Of a stretch of 33,562 bases of DNA, positions 1 through 10,496 are shown in pieces. Both the position numbers and the translations under genes were made by a program. The stretch comes from Chara braunii. Taxonomy: Eukaryota; Streptophyta; Charophyceae; Charales; Characeae. The stretch covers positions 1,034,022 to 1,067,583 of the forward strand of contig BFEA01000107.1 in the NCBI GenBank assembly GCA_003427395.1. Direction: 5' to 3'. The notes beneath the pieces were generated by a model. That model did no database searches, was not told where the DNA came from, and worked only from the letters and a program-made list of their open reading frames with translations. The stretch's first letter is position 1; each line of letters starts with the position of its first letter.

Positions 1-3000
1 CGATGGGGTGGATGGGGGGGCCCTGGATGGTAGGGGGGGTGGTTGTGAGCAGGAAGAACTAAGGGGGGAGGGCCCAACCTGTGCATGCTGATCCAGTTCA
101 CCTTGGACCTGGTGCACCTCGGTTAGTGAATTTTTGAGTTGACCCGGGGGCGGTGTTGGGAAGAACTCGGGCGGTCTGTATGTCCATAGGTGGTCCTGTG
201 CTGCCCAATTCTTCCATGTCAACCTTCCGTCATTTTGTACTTCAGCTAGTTTGTGGTTCGGGTCTATCCACTTTACTGTGAACGCCGCAATTAGCTTTTG
301 CCTACTGTCTTGGTCGGGGGCTGCACTCACTTTTTGTATTCAGTCTTTGCTGGCTTTCAACATGTTTGTCCTGATCACCTCAAGCAGGTTTGCTTTGGCT
401 TGGTGAAAAACAAAGGCCTCTTCTTGGCGTTCTGCTGAGCACCTCATCCTCCAGATGACCATGAGAATGGCCAGTCTCATGTGCTTGAAAAAATTATGTT
501 GGAAGGGTGTCTAGGATGAAGGGAAGCTTCTGTTTTTTCCCAGTAGGATAAGGGCAATATTCCTTCGAAAAGGTGAGTCTGTGAGCTCGTGCCACATGGC
601 ATCCCACCATTGCCAAACCTGCATTGCCATGGGGCACGCCAGCAGGCAATGTTCCAAGTCAGCTCGTCTGCGCTTCGCACCATCTCCACAACGGGAGCAT
701 ATTGGAGATAAAACTCCTGTTTGTGAGGTTATCCAGTCCGGGGTAGACATTTCATAGGCAAAGTAGCCTATGTCATCGTCACCTACCACCCTCACTCTGG
801 TCAAATCTTCTGTTGAGAGCCACTTATCCAGTTTGAGGTCCCTTTTCAGGGGGGCCCAACGTGCTCCGGGGACTTCTGGTTCATATGCCTGGAGATGCGC
901 CTGTTGCCCTGTGCACTGGGCCACCCTGAAAATGGTCATGGGGATGGGGTTGTGGGTGATCTGCGTTACCCAATCCAGACTACATATCATGGGGCCCTCT
1001 TGTAGAGCAGTCACCCATGAAGGCGGGACTGCCATGTGGATGAGGTCCAACTTGTCCTGTCTTTTTCTGATGTACTTCAGGCTTGGCTGTAGCTGCTGCA
1101 CGATCTTCCATACACCTCTCTGGTTGTCCCTCCACAATTTCCCTCCACAATTGTAGTATCGCAGGCCACAATGGGTCGTGTTTAAGGTCCCTTCGCACAC
1201 TGTTGCGAGTTGTCCCATCATTCTTATGGTGTGGGGGGCCAAGTATGGATCAGGCCTTGTTTGTTAATCATTGAAGAGTGTGAACAGGGGCCTCTGGGTG
1301 GGAGGGCGGGGCCAGGTTTGCTAGCTGTATATATGCAAGCGGCAGCCACGGGACGTCGTTTGCCATCAACAGGCGAATGGTTTGAAAATCAGGGCCTTGA
1401 TCTCATCTCCCGGGTCCAAGATGCCCAACCCACCCACTCTCTTTGGTTGGGCCACGTACTTCCAAGCCACTCTCTTCAGGCATTTCGTCAGGTTGTGATC
1501 ATTTCTCCATAGGTATGCTGACAACGCTGCCCCGAGTTACCCGAGGTGATTTTTGGGGATTTCCCAAAAGGCCGTTTTATACCAAATTGTAGATAGAACA
1601 GCGTTATTTATTGCCAGCGCCCTTCCCACCAACGATGTGTGAAGGCCATCCCACTTGGCCAGTTTTTGCAATGCCAACTGGACGAGTGTTTGGCCGTGAT
1701 CTGTCGGAGGGCCCATAGCTGTGAGGCGGACCCAGATAATTCTAATGGCTTCTTCCCTTGGGCGCCAGTTAACCGGCGGGTGTTGCGGTGGCGGGGTGTC
1801 CTGCGGGACGAGCCACCATCCCTCCATCTTTGTCCCCCAATTAACCTTCATATCTGTCGCAACTTCGAAGTTTTGTATGGTGTGTGTTAATGCCTGGATC
1901 GATGCAGCGGAGACCCTGATGAGGATTGTAAGGTCGTCAGCAAAGAGGGACGTCACTGACACCATGTGGGGGGGCAATTCCGGTATGTCAATGCGTTCTA
2001 TGGCTGGGTTATTTCTGATCATTGCAGTCAGTGTCTCCATGACCAGTACAAAGAGAAAGGGGGTCACCGGGTCCCCTTGCCTATATGATCTCGACAGTGG
2101 AAATGGTGGGGAGAGGTGTCCGTTGACCATGATATTTGTGGCTGCTGATTTGTGCATGCTCTGAAGCAGTCCCCAAGGTTCATTTTGATTAGGCAACAGT
2201 CTTGGAAGTCCCAGTCCACATGGTCATACGCTTTTTCGAAATCTATGAACAAGACTGCGGCTTCCTTAAGGTACTGTCTAACGTACTAAATAGTTTCATT
2301 CAGTAAGAAAACATTATCTTGTATGTTTCTTTGTGGCATAAACCGTTCTGATCCTGGAATATGAGGTGGTTCATGCACGGGAGTAAGCGGTTGGTGAGGG
2401 CTTTGGAGACCATCTTATATGAGAGGGGAAGGAGTGTGATCGGCCGGTAGTTCCGGATATCTTCCTTATCTCCTTTTTTGTACAAGAGCGTGGTCCCCCG
2501 AAACTTCCTTCTTTTTGAACTGCGTTCACATAGATCTTTATGTTGTCTTGAAAGATGTTCCAGTGTTGGAGCCAAAAATCTTCGGGAAAAGAGTCCAATC
2601 CCGAGGTCTTTTCGCCCTCCATCCCTTTGAGAGTCTCTAACAGTTCATCTATGGTTAATGGCTCTTCAAGCTGCTGTCTTTGTTGTGATGACAACATTGT
2701 TGGGAGGTGGTGGAGCATCATGTGTCGTGTTTCTGCCACATATTGTGGTCCCCATCCATGCGACTCTGAAGCGTACAACTTTTGGTAAAACTGGGCAACA
2801 TAGTCCACCACGATGTATGCATTTGTCGCGTTTGGTAGAGAATGGTCGAGAGGGTGGCGAAGCGATGGTATTGATGTCTGCCTTGCTCTTGCTTTGGCCT
2901 TTCGAAAAAATGTCTTTGCCATTGTGTCATCCGTATCTTGTTTTCTTATTCGTGCATGAATGCGTCATGCTTCAACCTGGGCATCCAAATAGGATTGTAG

Positions 3001-4221
3001 ATGGTCCCTTGCCGCTTGCAGCCTGTGGTAGGTTGTGTCATCCAAGGGGGTTGATTGTAGTTCCTTGTCCCAATTTTCTAATTCGTGCAGAAGGTTGTCT
3101 AATACCGCCTTACGTTCTCGCGCGTGGGAGATAGATAACTTTTTAATTCTAGCTCTCAACTCTGCTACACCTTCATTAAACCAATGTACTATTGATGCGG
3201 CCGTGTGTTGCGTGGATATCCAGTATTCCCAAAATTCTTGGACCAGGGTTTTGAGGGCAGGGAGTTTGCACAACGAAGCATTAAATTTGTAGAAACTCGG
3301 CCCTTTTTGTATTTGGGTTTGAAAAGACATACCCATCACTATACCCCGATGATCAAAGGATTTGCAAACGCTAAATGTCGTGACGTCCGCCACTGTTAGG
3401 GCCCCTATCAATTCCTTGGAGATGAGAAAAAAAACAATTCTAGAGTTTGATCTTCCCGCCGCTCCTTTAGATTTAACACAGGTACATGCACGCTTGGACG
3501 AGTGCAGAATTCTATAGGCGTCCTTCAGCTGTAAGGTTGCCTTGAACCGAGTCAGCATGTCTACATCTGGGGTCCACCGTTCGCGAGCTTGCTCCTGACT
3601 TTGGCCAGCGGAGGAGGAACTCCTATCCATCGGTGGGTCAGGGGTTATGTTAAAGTCGCCCGCCACAATAAGAGGCAGACCTGTGGGTAGTTCTTGATGT
3701 AGCCGGTTGAGAAAATGCACTCTATCTAGCAGGTCATTCGGGCCATAAATGCTGACAATACCTATTTCTTTGTCCCCCAGTTTTGCCCTCACTAACACCC
3801 ACCGGCCCTCTTGTTGGTCACATTTGTGGTCTATAGGAGACAGTCTGGTCGAGGGAGGGAGCCATATCGCCACGCCTGTGCATGCTCCCGATATGGCCGG
3901 TGCCGAGAAGGACGTGTACGGCCACACCCATTTTCCTTTAGCTGTATGCACTGTTGAGTGTGTTAAGTGGGTCTCCTGCACACATATTGCATCTGGCCAT
4001 GTTCCGGTCGCTTCCGTCTTTACCATCTTCCAAATCGCATCTTTTTTTGTCGTTGTTGCCTGTGCCAGTCCATTCACGTTTATTGCTCTGATGTCCAAGT
4101 CCACATTGGCTATCTTCCGTGCCCAGTCCGGGGGTCGTCTAACAAGGGGTGGAACGTACGGGGGGGCGGTGGAGGAGGAGGGCGATATATTACACAGTTC
4201 ATGTCCACATTCATGTTTTGC
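1..4221 (-). pseudogene. LINE-A ORF2 pseudogene (endonuclease - reverse transcriptase - zf-RVT)
   Basis: ORF2 nicks target DNA and reverse-transcribes the element RNA at the nick. The endonuclease frame runs from about 4220 to 2965: INVNGLA near 4080, CVQETHL near 3975, AGDFN near 3655 and SFDHRG near 3345 are the catalytic landmarks of APE-type nucleases, all present. RT blocks follow: LLYKKGD and NYRPITLL (about 2480-2440), DFEKAYDHVDW (about 2240-2215), YRQGDP (about 2080) and SLFADDLT (about 1945-1925, catalytic Asp pair intact). A zf-RVT finger, CSRC...EHCLLAC, sits near 700-630. The frame is broken by a stop after 2965 and by frameshifts near 2500, 2280 and 2190, plus more in the C-terminal part. 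A tail with one TGA remains readable to base 1. The endonuclease is the best preserved part. The start is uncertain: a TGA at 4224-4222 closes the frame upstream. Confidence 0.9.
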
Positions 4222-4253
4222 TCAGCACACAGGTTTCGCAGCTGTGTCCCCCT

Positions 4254-5334
4254 TCACTCGGATGCTGTATTTACCTCTTCTCCTTCCGAGTCAGTGCTAT
4301 CCTCTGACTGGCTGTCTTGTTGTTTGTTATCCCTGTCCTCATCCTTTAGCAGGTCTATCACGTGGGCTACTACTGGTGATAGCTCTGTTGCCGTTACCAG
4401 TCCAGAGGTGGAAGGAGTGAGCAGGTCCTGCGGTATCCTGTGTATAATGCGGGGTAGGACCTGAACCATCTGTCCCCCTTGGCTGCCACAGCGAAGGGCA
4501 GCCCCAATGTCTTTGACTAGCACCTCTGTCCAGAACAGATTATCGTATGTGTGCGATTTTTCTCCTTCTATTTCACTCTCGGTTGTGATTATCTGCGTGG
4601 GGGGTGCGCCGCCCGCCATCCGGTGGTTGAGCTCCCCCAACAGTGTAGTGACTATTAGGATGATTACTTTGGCCACCCATCCCCCAGTCAATCTCATCAA
4701 TCCTGCGATATTGGTTAACTGCCTGTTTGAGACTGTGTTTCGCTAGGATCTTCCTTCGGATCTGTTCCCACTGCAGTGGGGGAATAAATTCATTAAGGGA
4801 CCTACCTGTCGGTGCAAGGGAGTTCTGCAATATCCAGTCTGTGAGGTGCTTCAAGTGTGACCGCACATGTTTTTCTCGCGTTAACAATGTAGACTTGTCA
4901 TTTTCAGTGACCTTTTCGTCTGTGTGGGCTGACTCCATGACCAGGTCCAGCGCTGGATGCACACCCTCTGTGTCCGGGTGCTGCTGCGTGACTTGCACCT
5001 CTTGTCCCATGGTATGGTCCAGTCCCGGATGAATCCCTTCGGGAGGGTGCAAGTTTACCAATGGTACTGCTGCCATTGTTTGCATGGTTCATTGAGGGGT
5101 TGCCCCATCGTTGTGAAGGTGCAGGTGAGCAGAGTAATCTTGCTGGGGGGGGCGGACTGTCCTCTGAAAGGGAGGGAGTTGGGCAAAATAGCCTTGTGTA
5201 TATGCTTGCCAAAACTGTTCCTCCAGCATTGTCTGCTGTTGATCTTGCGATGCCAGCTGGCCCAAAGCCTCTCTTTGTTTTTGGGTGCCGTGTTGGGCCT
5301 CGAGTAACTGCTGCAGAAGATGGTTCTGCCTCAA
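4254..5334 (-). pseudogene. LINE-A ORF1 remnant (Gln-rich, acidic C-terminus)
   Basis: This lies just 5' of ORF2 on the minus strand, where L1 elements carry ORF1, the RNA-binding protein. The upstream part is glutamine-rich (about 5334-5089) and is separated from the next piece (about 5085-4573) by one TGA at 5088-5086 in the same frame. A frameshift between about 4690 and 4580 moves the reading into the frame that ends at 4254. The last 40 residues are strongly acidic, rich in D, E and S. No zinc knuckle is visible, so the N-terminal part may be missing. The assignment rests on position relative to ORF2 and on composition, not on a recognised domain. Confidence 0.6.
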
Positions 5335-5399
5335 TCAAATATCCTGCTGATCGCTGGTGCCGGTGACCACTGTCAGGTCAGGCAATCCCATAAAAAAAC

Positions 5400-5556
5400 C
5401 CATCAAAAAGTGGTTGAGGGGTGATAGTCCTGAGAGCCTCAGAGGGTAAAAAATTCCATCAAAAATTCTTTGACGGGTGATTGTCCTGAGAGCCTCACAG
5501 GGTCAAAAATCCCATCAAAAAGTGGTTGAGGGGTGATAGGCCTGAGAGCCGCAGAT
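5400..5556. repeat. 56-bp tandem repeat, about 2.8 copies
   Basis: The word CCATCAAAAA recurs at 5400, 5456 and 5512, exactly 56 bases apart. The units share a core with TTGA(G/C)GGGTGAT and CCTGAGAGCC. The first and third units are the most alike. The array lies just 5' of LINE-A in that element's orientation. Confidence 0.85.
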
Positions 5557-6811
5557 AGTAGCCACCACTGCCTGCTTTTTGCCACAGAGCTCAACGGAAA
5601 AAAAAAGAAAAACGGTGAGGTAGAGGGTGTCCACTCGGCCGTGTACAGCCCCCCTCCATCCCTTTCCCAATCTACATGCTTATCTGCATTACCACATACA
5701 ACATCCCCGAATGGGGGGCCCTTCGAAGTCACGCCACCCACCCACATCCCATATATTCCCCACTGGGTGCCTCTGTGAGGTAGCACAACTCGTCTTTTCC
5801 TGTCCCTGTCGCCCCCTTTTTCAGATTCTGGCCCTACCCTTTTCCCTTCTCCGCCTCTCATCGTCCTACCCCCTCCCCCCTGGGGGGCAACGAGAAGGGT
5901 CGAATTTAGCTCTAGGAAAGAAGGGGCAAATAGAGCTCTAGGGTAGTGAATAAAGGTACTGGAATTTCAAGAAAAAAAGCAGGATAGCATACTAAGCATA
6001 GTTGCCTAATTCATGAGCTAAAATTTTAAAAATAGACCCCTCTGAGTGGTACCGGCAGAGAAACACACTTCACAGTGTTTACACTCAGTCTGGTAGAATT
6101 TACAACCAAAACCAGAACACAATACAATGTACGTCTATCATTACAGCTGTACGTATTTGGGGTATCTTTCAGTCCAAGTACATCAGTAATGACAATACAA
6201 TGTATTCGGGCGAAGAAGGTGCAATACCAACTGAGACCTATTCCACAGGATAACAACACAGCAGCAAATCAAAAGGTGGGAGAAGACAACAGCAACAGAA
6301 AGTGAGCAATTAGCACAAATGGATCATTGGGGGGTAATCCACATGGTGAGACAAGCAAAGGTTGTGAGGCTGTTATGGCTCATAGCCTGTCAAGCAGTCA
6401 CCGCGAACAACTCACTGAGCGAGAGGAGGCCAGAGCAAGCAAAATGGCACAAAATCTACAGTCGGCCGCAAAAGGAAGAGACCTGATGCATTGCTTCCTC
6501 TCCTCTGCTCCAAGGCACCGCAAATCTGGGAGACCCAAAAAAAAAAGCTAAAACAAATTGGGAAACCATATGAAAAACCTGGTATAAAGCCACACCCCCA
6601 ACAGAAAGACTTTTGGGGCTCAGGAACTCCTTCCGGCTGCTGACACAGGTTGTGCTTGCATTACGCTGTCCCGTGAGACCCTCGGAGACTGGATGGGTTA
6701 CCCAAGAATAACTTCTGAATAAGTCAATTTGTGCTCTTGTGCCATGCACTGGTTTGTTTCCGTGACACGTGGCGCATGTTCCGAGCGCAAGGCAAAAAGG
6801 AAAGGAGCACC
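5557..6811. other. Spacer without recognised gene
   Basis: This stretch contains pyrimidine-rich DNA (about 5640-5880), A-rich runs and no convincing coding frame. A plus-strand reading frame at 6327-6551 encodes 74 residues ending in a basic GRPKKKS tail. It has no recognisable domain and I treat it as chance. A dispersed-repeat copy lies at 6150-6220. Confidence 0.5.
6150..6220. repeat. Dispersed repeat, copy 1 (partner at 7353-7431)
   Basis: The segment around GGGGTATCTTTCAGTC is shared with 7353-7431. Both continue with ATACA or GTACA, then (A)ATGAC(A/C)ATAC, then TGTATTCGG and GAAGAAGG at nearly the same spacing. The two copies are in the same orientation. The family is not recognised. 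Confidence 0.7.
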
Positions 6812-6919
6812 ACTACTTTGGACCATTTCTCGATCGGTAAATGGCATTTCGTGTGCAGGGCCCACGCTAATCTTGTCTGTATTGTTCCAGTAGTAAGCCA
6901 TCACTGCCATCAAAGGGCA
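6812..6919 (-). ncRNA. U6 spliceosomal snRNA-like sequence, probably a pseudogene
   Basis: Read on the minus strand, the core 6888-6817 matches plant U6 snRNA over its most conserved parts. It has GGAACAATACAGACAAGATT followed by AGC (U6: GGAACGATACAGAGAAGATT, AGC), then TGG(G)CCCTGC, and near the 3' end ATCGAGAAATGGTCCAAA, the plant-type terminus. Differences are the ACAGAGA box changed to ACAGACA, about ten changes in the internal stem-loop region, no T-run terminator after the 3' end and a divergent 5' part. A 4-bp hairpin (6919-6916 with 6908-6905) occupies roughly the place of the U6 5' hairpin. ACTACT (6894-6889) and AGTAGT (6817-6812) can pair where U6 forms its closing stem. The altered ACAGAGA box and internal stem-loop argue for a pseudogene. 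Confidence 0.75.
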
Positions 6920-7352
6920 TTTGGACGCTCTAATGGACCAGGTGCATTCGGCCGACGTTGTGAACGTATTACGTCAACAAAGCGTCCATACGCATGTACA
7001 GTGTTATGAAGTGGAGCGAGGCCCAAAGTAAAGTTGATGAAGCGTGTGCATTTTGCTGATCCTGGAGCACTGACACACAAAGTTTTGGGCGCAACCGGTA
7101 CACCAGCAGGTAGCTAAAATGTGCTTGTCAATGACACCAGAATTGCTTTGACTTTCCAATTTTTTTTATTTTTTTTTCATTTTTTTAAAATATTTTTCTT
7201 GAAAGATCGGCATCCAATCCCTGCCCCTGAAAGATTTTAATTATTTTCATCAAAATCAGCCCGCAAAATTTTGCACAATTCCGCTACTACTCCCCCCCCC
7301 TTCCCCCTCCCCCCCCTCGACTACCTTCTTCCCCCGAATAAAACATAACTGT
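6920..7352. other. Spacer, T-rich in part
   Basis: No gene is recognised. A T-rich low-complexity run lies at about 7157-7200 and a pyrimidine tract of mostly C at about 7290-7320. Confidence 0.5.
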
Positions 7353-7431
7353 TACAGTCGTTGTAGCTGGGGTATCTTTCAGTCTAAATACAGGTATAAT
7401 GACCATACGTTGTATTCGGAAGAAGGCAGCG
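7353..7431. repeat. Dispersed repeat, copy 2 (partner at 6150-6220)
   Basis: The GGGGTATCTTTCAGTC block and the following TGTATTCGG/GAAGAAGG block repeat those at 6150-6220, in the same orientation, with perhaps 20 percent divergence by eye. Confidence 0.7.
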
Positions 7432-7659
7432 TGTCCACCACCACAAGTTTTGGGAGGTAGCAAGTGCACTGGTGGTTTGAAAAACATCGCGAGGGACCAC
7501 CGAGCCAAAAAGAGGTACTGGACAAAAGAAAAGCATGGCACCTGGTGCAAAGGGTCACGTGTGGCGTAAATGCAGCACCACACATGGCCCTCTGTTCTTT
7601 GCATGGCACATTTCAGAGACAGAAAGGACCCCAAACGTGCTGTGGCGCTGTGCACAAAG

Positions 7660-7679
7660 TGTGTGTGTTTCAAGTGTCC

Positions 7680-7747
<68 letters not shown>

Positions 7748-7821
7748 CATGTGCGTGTGTCTGTGTGCGTGGGCATGGGCGTGTGCCTGTGCGCTTGTGT
7801 GTGTGCCCGTGTGCGCATGTG

Positions 7822-7866
<45 letters not shown>

Positions 7867-7990
7867 CTGCATGCTTGTGTGTGTGCCTGTGTGTGTGCGT
7901 GTGTGGGTGCGTGGGTGCGTGGGTGCGTGCAGGTGTGTGCGTGTGTGTCTGTCTGTCTGTGTCTGTGTGTGTGTTTGGGTGTGCATGCGT
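7660..7990. repeat. TG/CA microsatellite, compound
   Basis: Two pure (TG)n tracts lie at 7682-7745 (32 units) and 7824-7865 (21 units). They are embedded in degenerate GTGTGCC/GTGCGTGGGT variants. All long reading frames across it, which translate to Cys-Val or His-Thr strings, are artefacts of the repeat. Alternating purine-pyrimidine DNA of this length can adopt Z-form. Confidence 0.98.
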
Positions 7991-8100
7991 GCATGTGTAT
8001 TTTAGATTTTCCCCACAACAGCCCCAATTCCACCCAGGTGAATAGATTCAGAATCAAAGCAGTCTTTGTCCTATTGCAGACAACGAGAGCATTTGAGATA

Positions 8101-8238
8101 TCCAACATATTAAAGCAATTTTATAATTAGACAGTTTTTTAGTTGTCCTTGGGGTACCCCTTTCATTGTTCTTGCAGCTCCCATTTTACTGTGCCTCTTA
8201 CGCACAAGGCTGCCCACGTTGATTGTGGTTGAGCGGCA
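8101..8238. repeat. 138-bp direct repeat, left copy (flanks LINE-B 3' end)
   Basis: This segment starts TCCAACATATTAAAGC and ends GGTTGAGCGGCA. It matches 13758-13895 over the full 138 bases with about four substitutions. Its right end directly touches (one N between) the A-tail end of LINE-B. With the other copy touching LINE-B's 5' end, it has the geometry of a target-site duplication. Confidence 0.95.
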
Positions 8239-8239
8239 N

Positions 8240-8362
8240 TTTTTTGGAAAACCCCCTTTTGGATGTTAGCGGTGCTGATACAAGCAGACACCTCTAACAC
8301 CATAGGGGGACTCCATCTATTGGTGGGGAGTATCACCTGCTGGAGACCGGGTCCAGCGTCCC
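8240..8362 (-). repeat. LINE 3' tail with two conserved hairpins (LINE-B copy)
   Basis: On the minus strand it begins GGGACGCTGGACCCGG and ends in an A-run. The same tail is at 17108-16993 and 22380-22248. Hairpin 1 pairs 8344-8339 with 8357-8352 (GCTGGA/TCCAGC, 7-nt loop). Hairpin 2 pairs 8331-8327 with 8314-8310 (ACTCC/GGAGT) around a constant 12-nt loop. Position at the element's 3' end suggests it is the RNA site bound by the element's reverse transcriptase. Confidence 0.85.
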
Positions 8363-9198
8363 ATGTATAATACAAAATTGCGACTGAAAGACATGGAATA
8401 GAGGCTGATATGTTACTAGAAGGCTACAGCCTGCCAGCATTTATTACCCTGGGTGACCAGGGGATCGACTGAGAAAGCGTACTAAGATAAAAGTTAAATT
8501 ATTGCTTGTCAGTTGCTGCCTATCTCCTCAGTCCAGCTGAAATCCTTCCTTCTTGGCTGAGGATATTCCTGCCAGCTTGATTGCCAACGATGATTACTGT
8601 AGCCTCCAGTGGTGATAAAGTACGGAGAGAACCTCTTCGCCCTGTGCCAGGGGCCAGATACCTGCTGCTGAGAACCTAGTTTCTCCTTCTTTATGTTGCC
8701 ATCTGTTGCTCCTGTGTTCCTCTGTTCGGGTTGCCGGTTGGCCGCTGTAAGCTTCCGTGTCCTGGGTCCACCGCTCGTGAAGGCTGCTTGTGGCAGATCA
8801 GCTTGCCATTTTGCTTCTACTGTTGCCCCCTGATTCATTGCTTGATCCTTCCCCCTTCGCTCATTCCAGCCCGAACCATTGCCTATCAACCAAAGACAGG
8901 GGCGGGCGGGGGGGGGGAATGGGTCGGGGAATTCAGAAGGGGGACGCAATGGGATTGAGGGGACGGCTTTTGTCCAATTGTTAAAGATGATCTTGTAGTC
9001 TCTTTTAAGCCGCTCCTGAGTCCCCTCGCTCCCCTGAGTTCCCTCCCCTGCCCATTCCACCCTTGCAACCCAACCCCCACTGTTCCCCCCCAGCCAGTTG
9101 TTACAGAACTGTTTTACTTTTGTTGTAATTTCCTACTTAGTATGCAAAAATGCAATCTTGCTTTTAGTATTTTCCCCTCGTTCTCTCAGGTCTGTTTG
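8363..9198 (-). other. LINE-B 3' region between ORF2 end and tail
   Basis: This is untranslated or C-terminal-extension DNA of LINE-B. A minus-strand reading frame at 9060-8509 could encode 183 residues, Pro-rich in its first half, with no domain that I recognise. Short blocks here (CCTGCTG.TGAGA..CTAGTTCTCC near 8650-8690) recur in the 3' region of LINE-D near 22492-22525, so this belongs to the element rather than to flanking host DNA. Confidence 0.6.
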
Positions 9199-10190
9199 TA
9201 TTTATTGCTTGATGAGTTCTGTGAATTCTGGCCCTTCAATCCTTGCCCCTTCCATTTCCAGTGTGCACCTGCATCTCCAAATAGCCCATAATACTGCCCT
9301 CCTTCCTAACTCAAACAGGTTCGACGTGAATGGGTCCGGAGGGTCGGGGAGCCAAGCCCCACATATGGCTTTCCAGTCCCATGGCCACTGTGTCTTAGTG
9401 CCCATCTGCTGCCAGATGCGGTCCCACCATCGCCAGGCCCACACAGCACCTGGGCACTGCATAAAAACATGCTCGATAGTTTCTGGGATTTTCCTGGCAG
9501 GGAAATTGCCCGCACACCTTTTGCACCATGGGACAGCCTGACCACGCTGTTCTAGACTGGTTCTGTCTATGAGCAGGGTTGGCCTTGGTTCCTGCGAACC
9601 ATCGAATGTGTCGCAGATCTTTTTGGTGGATGTTTAAGCTGAGCGACCAACGATTTTTGACTTGCTCTCTCAGATCCACACGAGGGTGCAGCATTCGATA
9701 AACTGTTTTGACAAAGAGGGAGTGTAGTTGGTGTGTGTGGGGCCGTCCTCCCTTTAGGGTGGTGGTCCATTTCCATTCTGCCGGGTCCAGTGCCAGGTCT
9801 GACAGCGGTGCCTCTGGTTAATAGGCTACCCACTTGTCACCTATGCTCAGGACCCGAATCCTGTAAATCTGTGACTGTTCCACCCATAACAGCTCCTCCG
9901 GAGAGGTTCTTGTCAGTTGATTGTTGGGTTGGCAGTTGAAGAGGGAGATCAGTGTATCCCCATTTGGGTTCACTACCACTACATTTCCTATCAGACTTTC
10001 GGTCCCATTGAGCGTCACCCAATCACTCTCCTCTATGTACGGGCCCTTCCTTAGTATGCACACCGAGTCTAAAGGGATCGAAAAGACCAGTTTCTCCAAC
10101 GCGTCTTCGATATTGTGACAGTATTTGAGACTGGGCTGAAGCTGGTCTGGACTGAGCCAATCTTTTGTCATCGGGTCCCAAATGTCCTTT

Positions 10191-10232
10191 ACTCGCAGAA
10201 CACCCAGTTTCACTCGCAGAACACCCAGTTTC
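10191..10232 (-). repeat. 21-bp tandem duplication inside LINE-B ORF2
   Basis: The unit ACTCGCAGAACACCCAGTTTC occurs twice without mismatch (10191-10211, 10212-10232; quoted unit split across 21 bases as ACTCGCAGAA plus CACCCAGTTTC). It is in frame and repeats seven residues (KLGVLRV) in the region between the RT and the finger. Confidence 0.95.
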
Positions 10233-10362
10233 ACCCACCCTTTCCATGGGTTGTCTGAGCTCGAGTACATCCTGCTATGTCTGTCTGTAATATTCCTGTT
10301 CCCGAAGAGTGGCTTCCTCGCCACCTCCTCCCAGCGACCGGGGTTGGCCTGTCTGGTTGAGG

Positions 10363-10496
10363 CAGTCTGCGCCAGTTCTTAAGAAGTGTGACCCAGAAAG
10401 GGTCGTTCTGTAAGTCCAACCTTGCCAGACAGTCTGCGCCAGTTCTTAAGTAGTGTGACCCAGAAAGGGTCGTTTTGTAGGTCCAACATTGCCGCT
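10363..10496 (-). repeat. 67-bp tandem duplication inside LINE-B ORF2
   Basis: Two copies start at CAGTCTGCGCC (10363 and 10430) and run to GTCCAAC(C/A)TTGCC with a handful of substitutions. The length is not a multiple of three, so it shifts the ORF2 frame. Confidence 0.95.

Larger units (their letters stand above)
1..5370 (-). mobile_element. LINE-A: L1-type non-LTR retrotransposon, decayed, 3' end off the window
   Basis: Read on the minus strand, this segment holds an ORF1 remnant (about 5334-4254) followed by ORF2 (4221 to the window edge) with an AP-type endonuclease, a reverse transcriptase and a C-terminal zinc finger. That order is diagnostic of plant L1-clade LINEs. The coding frame of the C-terminal tail is still open at base 1, so the 3' UTR and A-tail lie outside the window. 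The 5' limit is uncertain: reading-frame signal fades near 5370, and a 56-bp tandem array starts at 5400. By its finger sequence it belongs with LINE-C rather than with LINE-B and LINE-D. Confidence 0.9.

Noticed and set aside
6327-6551. 74-residue plus-strand frame ending in GRPKKKS
   Set aside because: The basic tail comes from an A-rich run, no domain or homologous copy is visible, and frames of this length are expected by chance.
7682-7865. Regular repeats considered as a CRISPR array
   Set aside because: It is a dinucleotide microsatellite with no unique spacers, and the window is eukaryotic.
7287-8130. Long reading frames on both strands of His-Thr or Cys-Val repeats
   Set aside because: They are direct translations of the TG/CA microsatellite and have no coding signal outside it.
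8240-8362. The conserved tail first read as an independent SINE with a weak B-box-like stretch (GGTGCTACTCC in one copy)
   Set aside because: Two copies sit exactly at the 3' end of LINE coding regions and the upstream 3' regions also match, so it is the LINE tail. The B-box match is poor and not conserved among copies.
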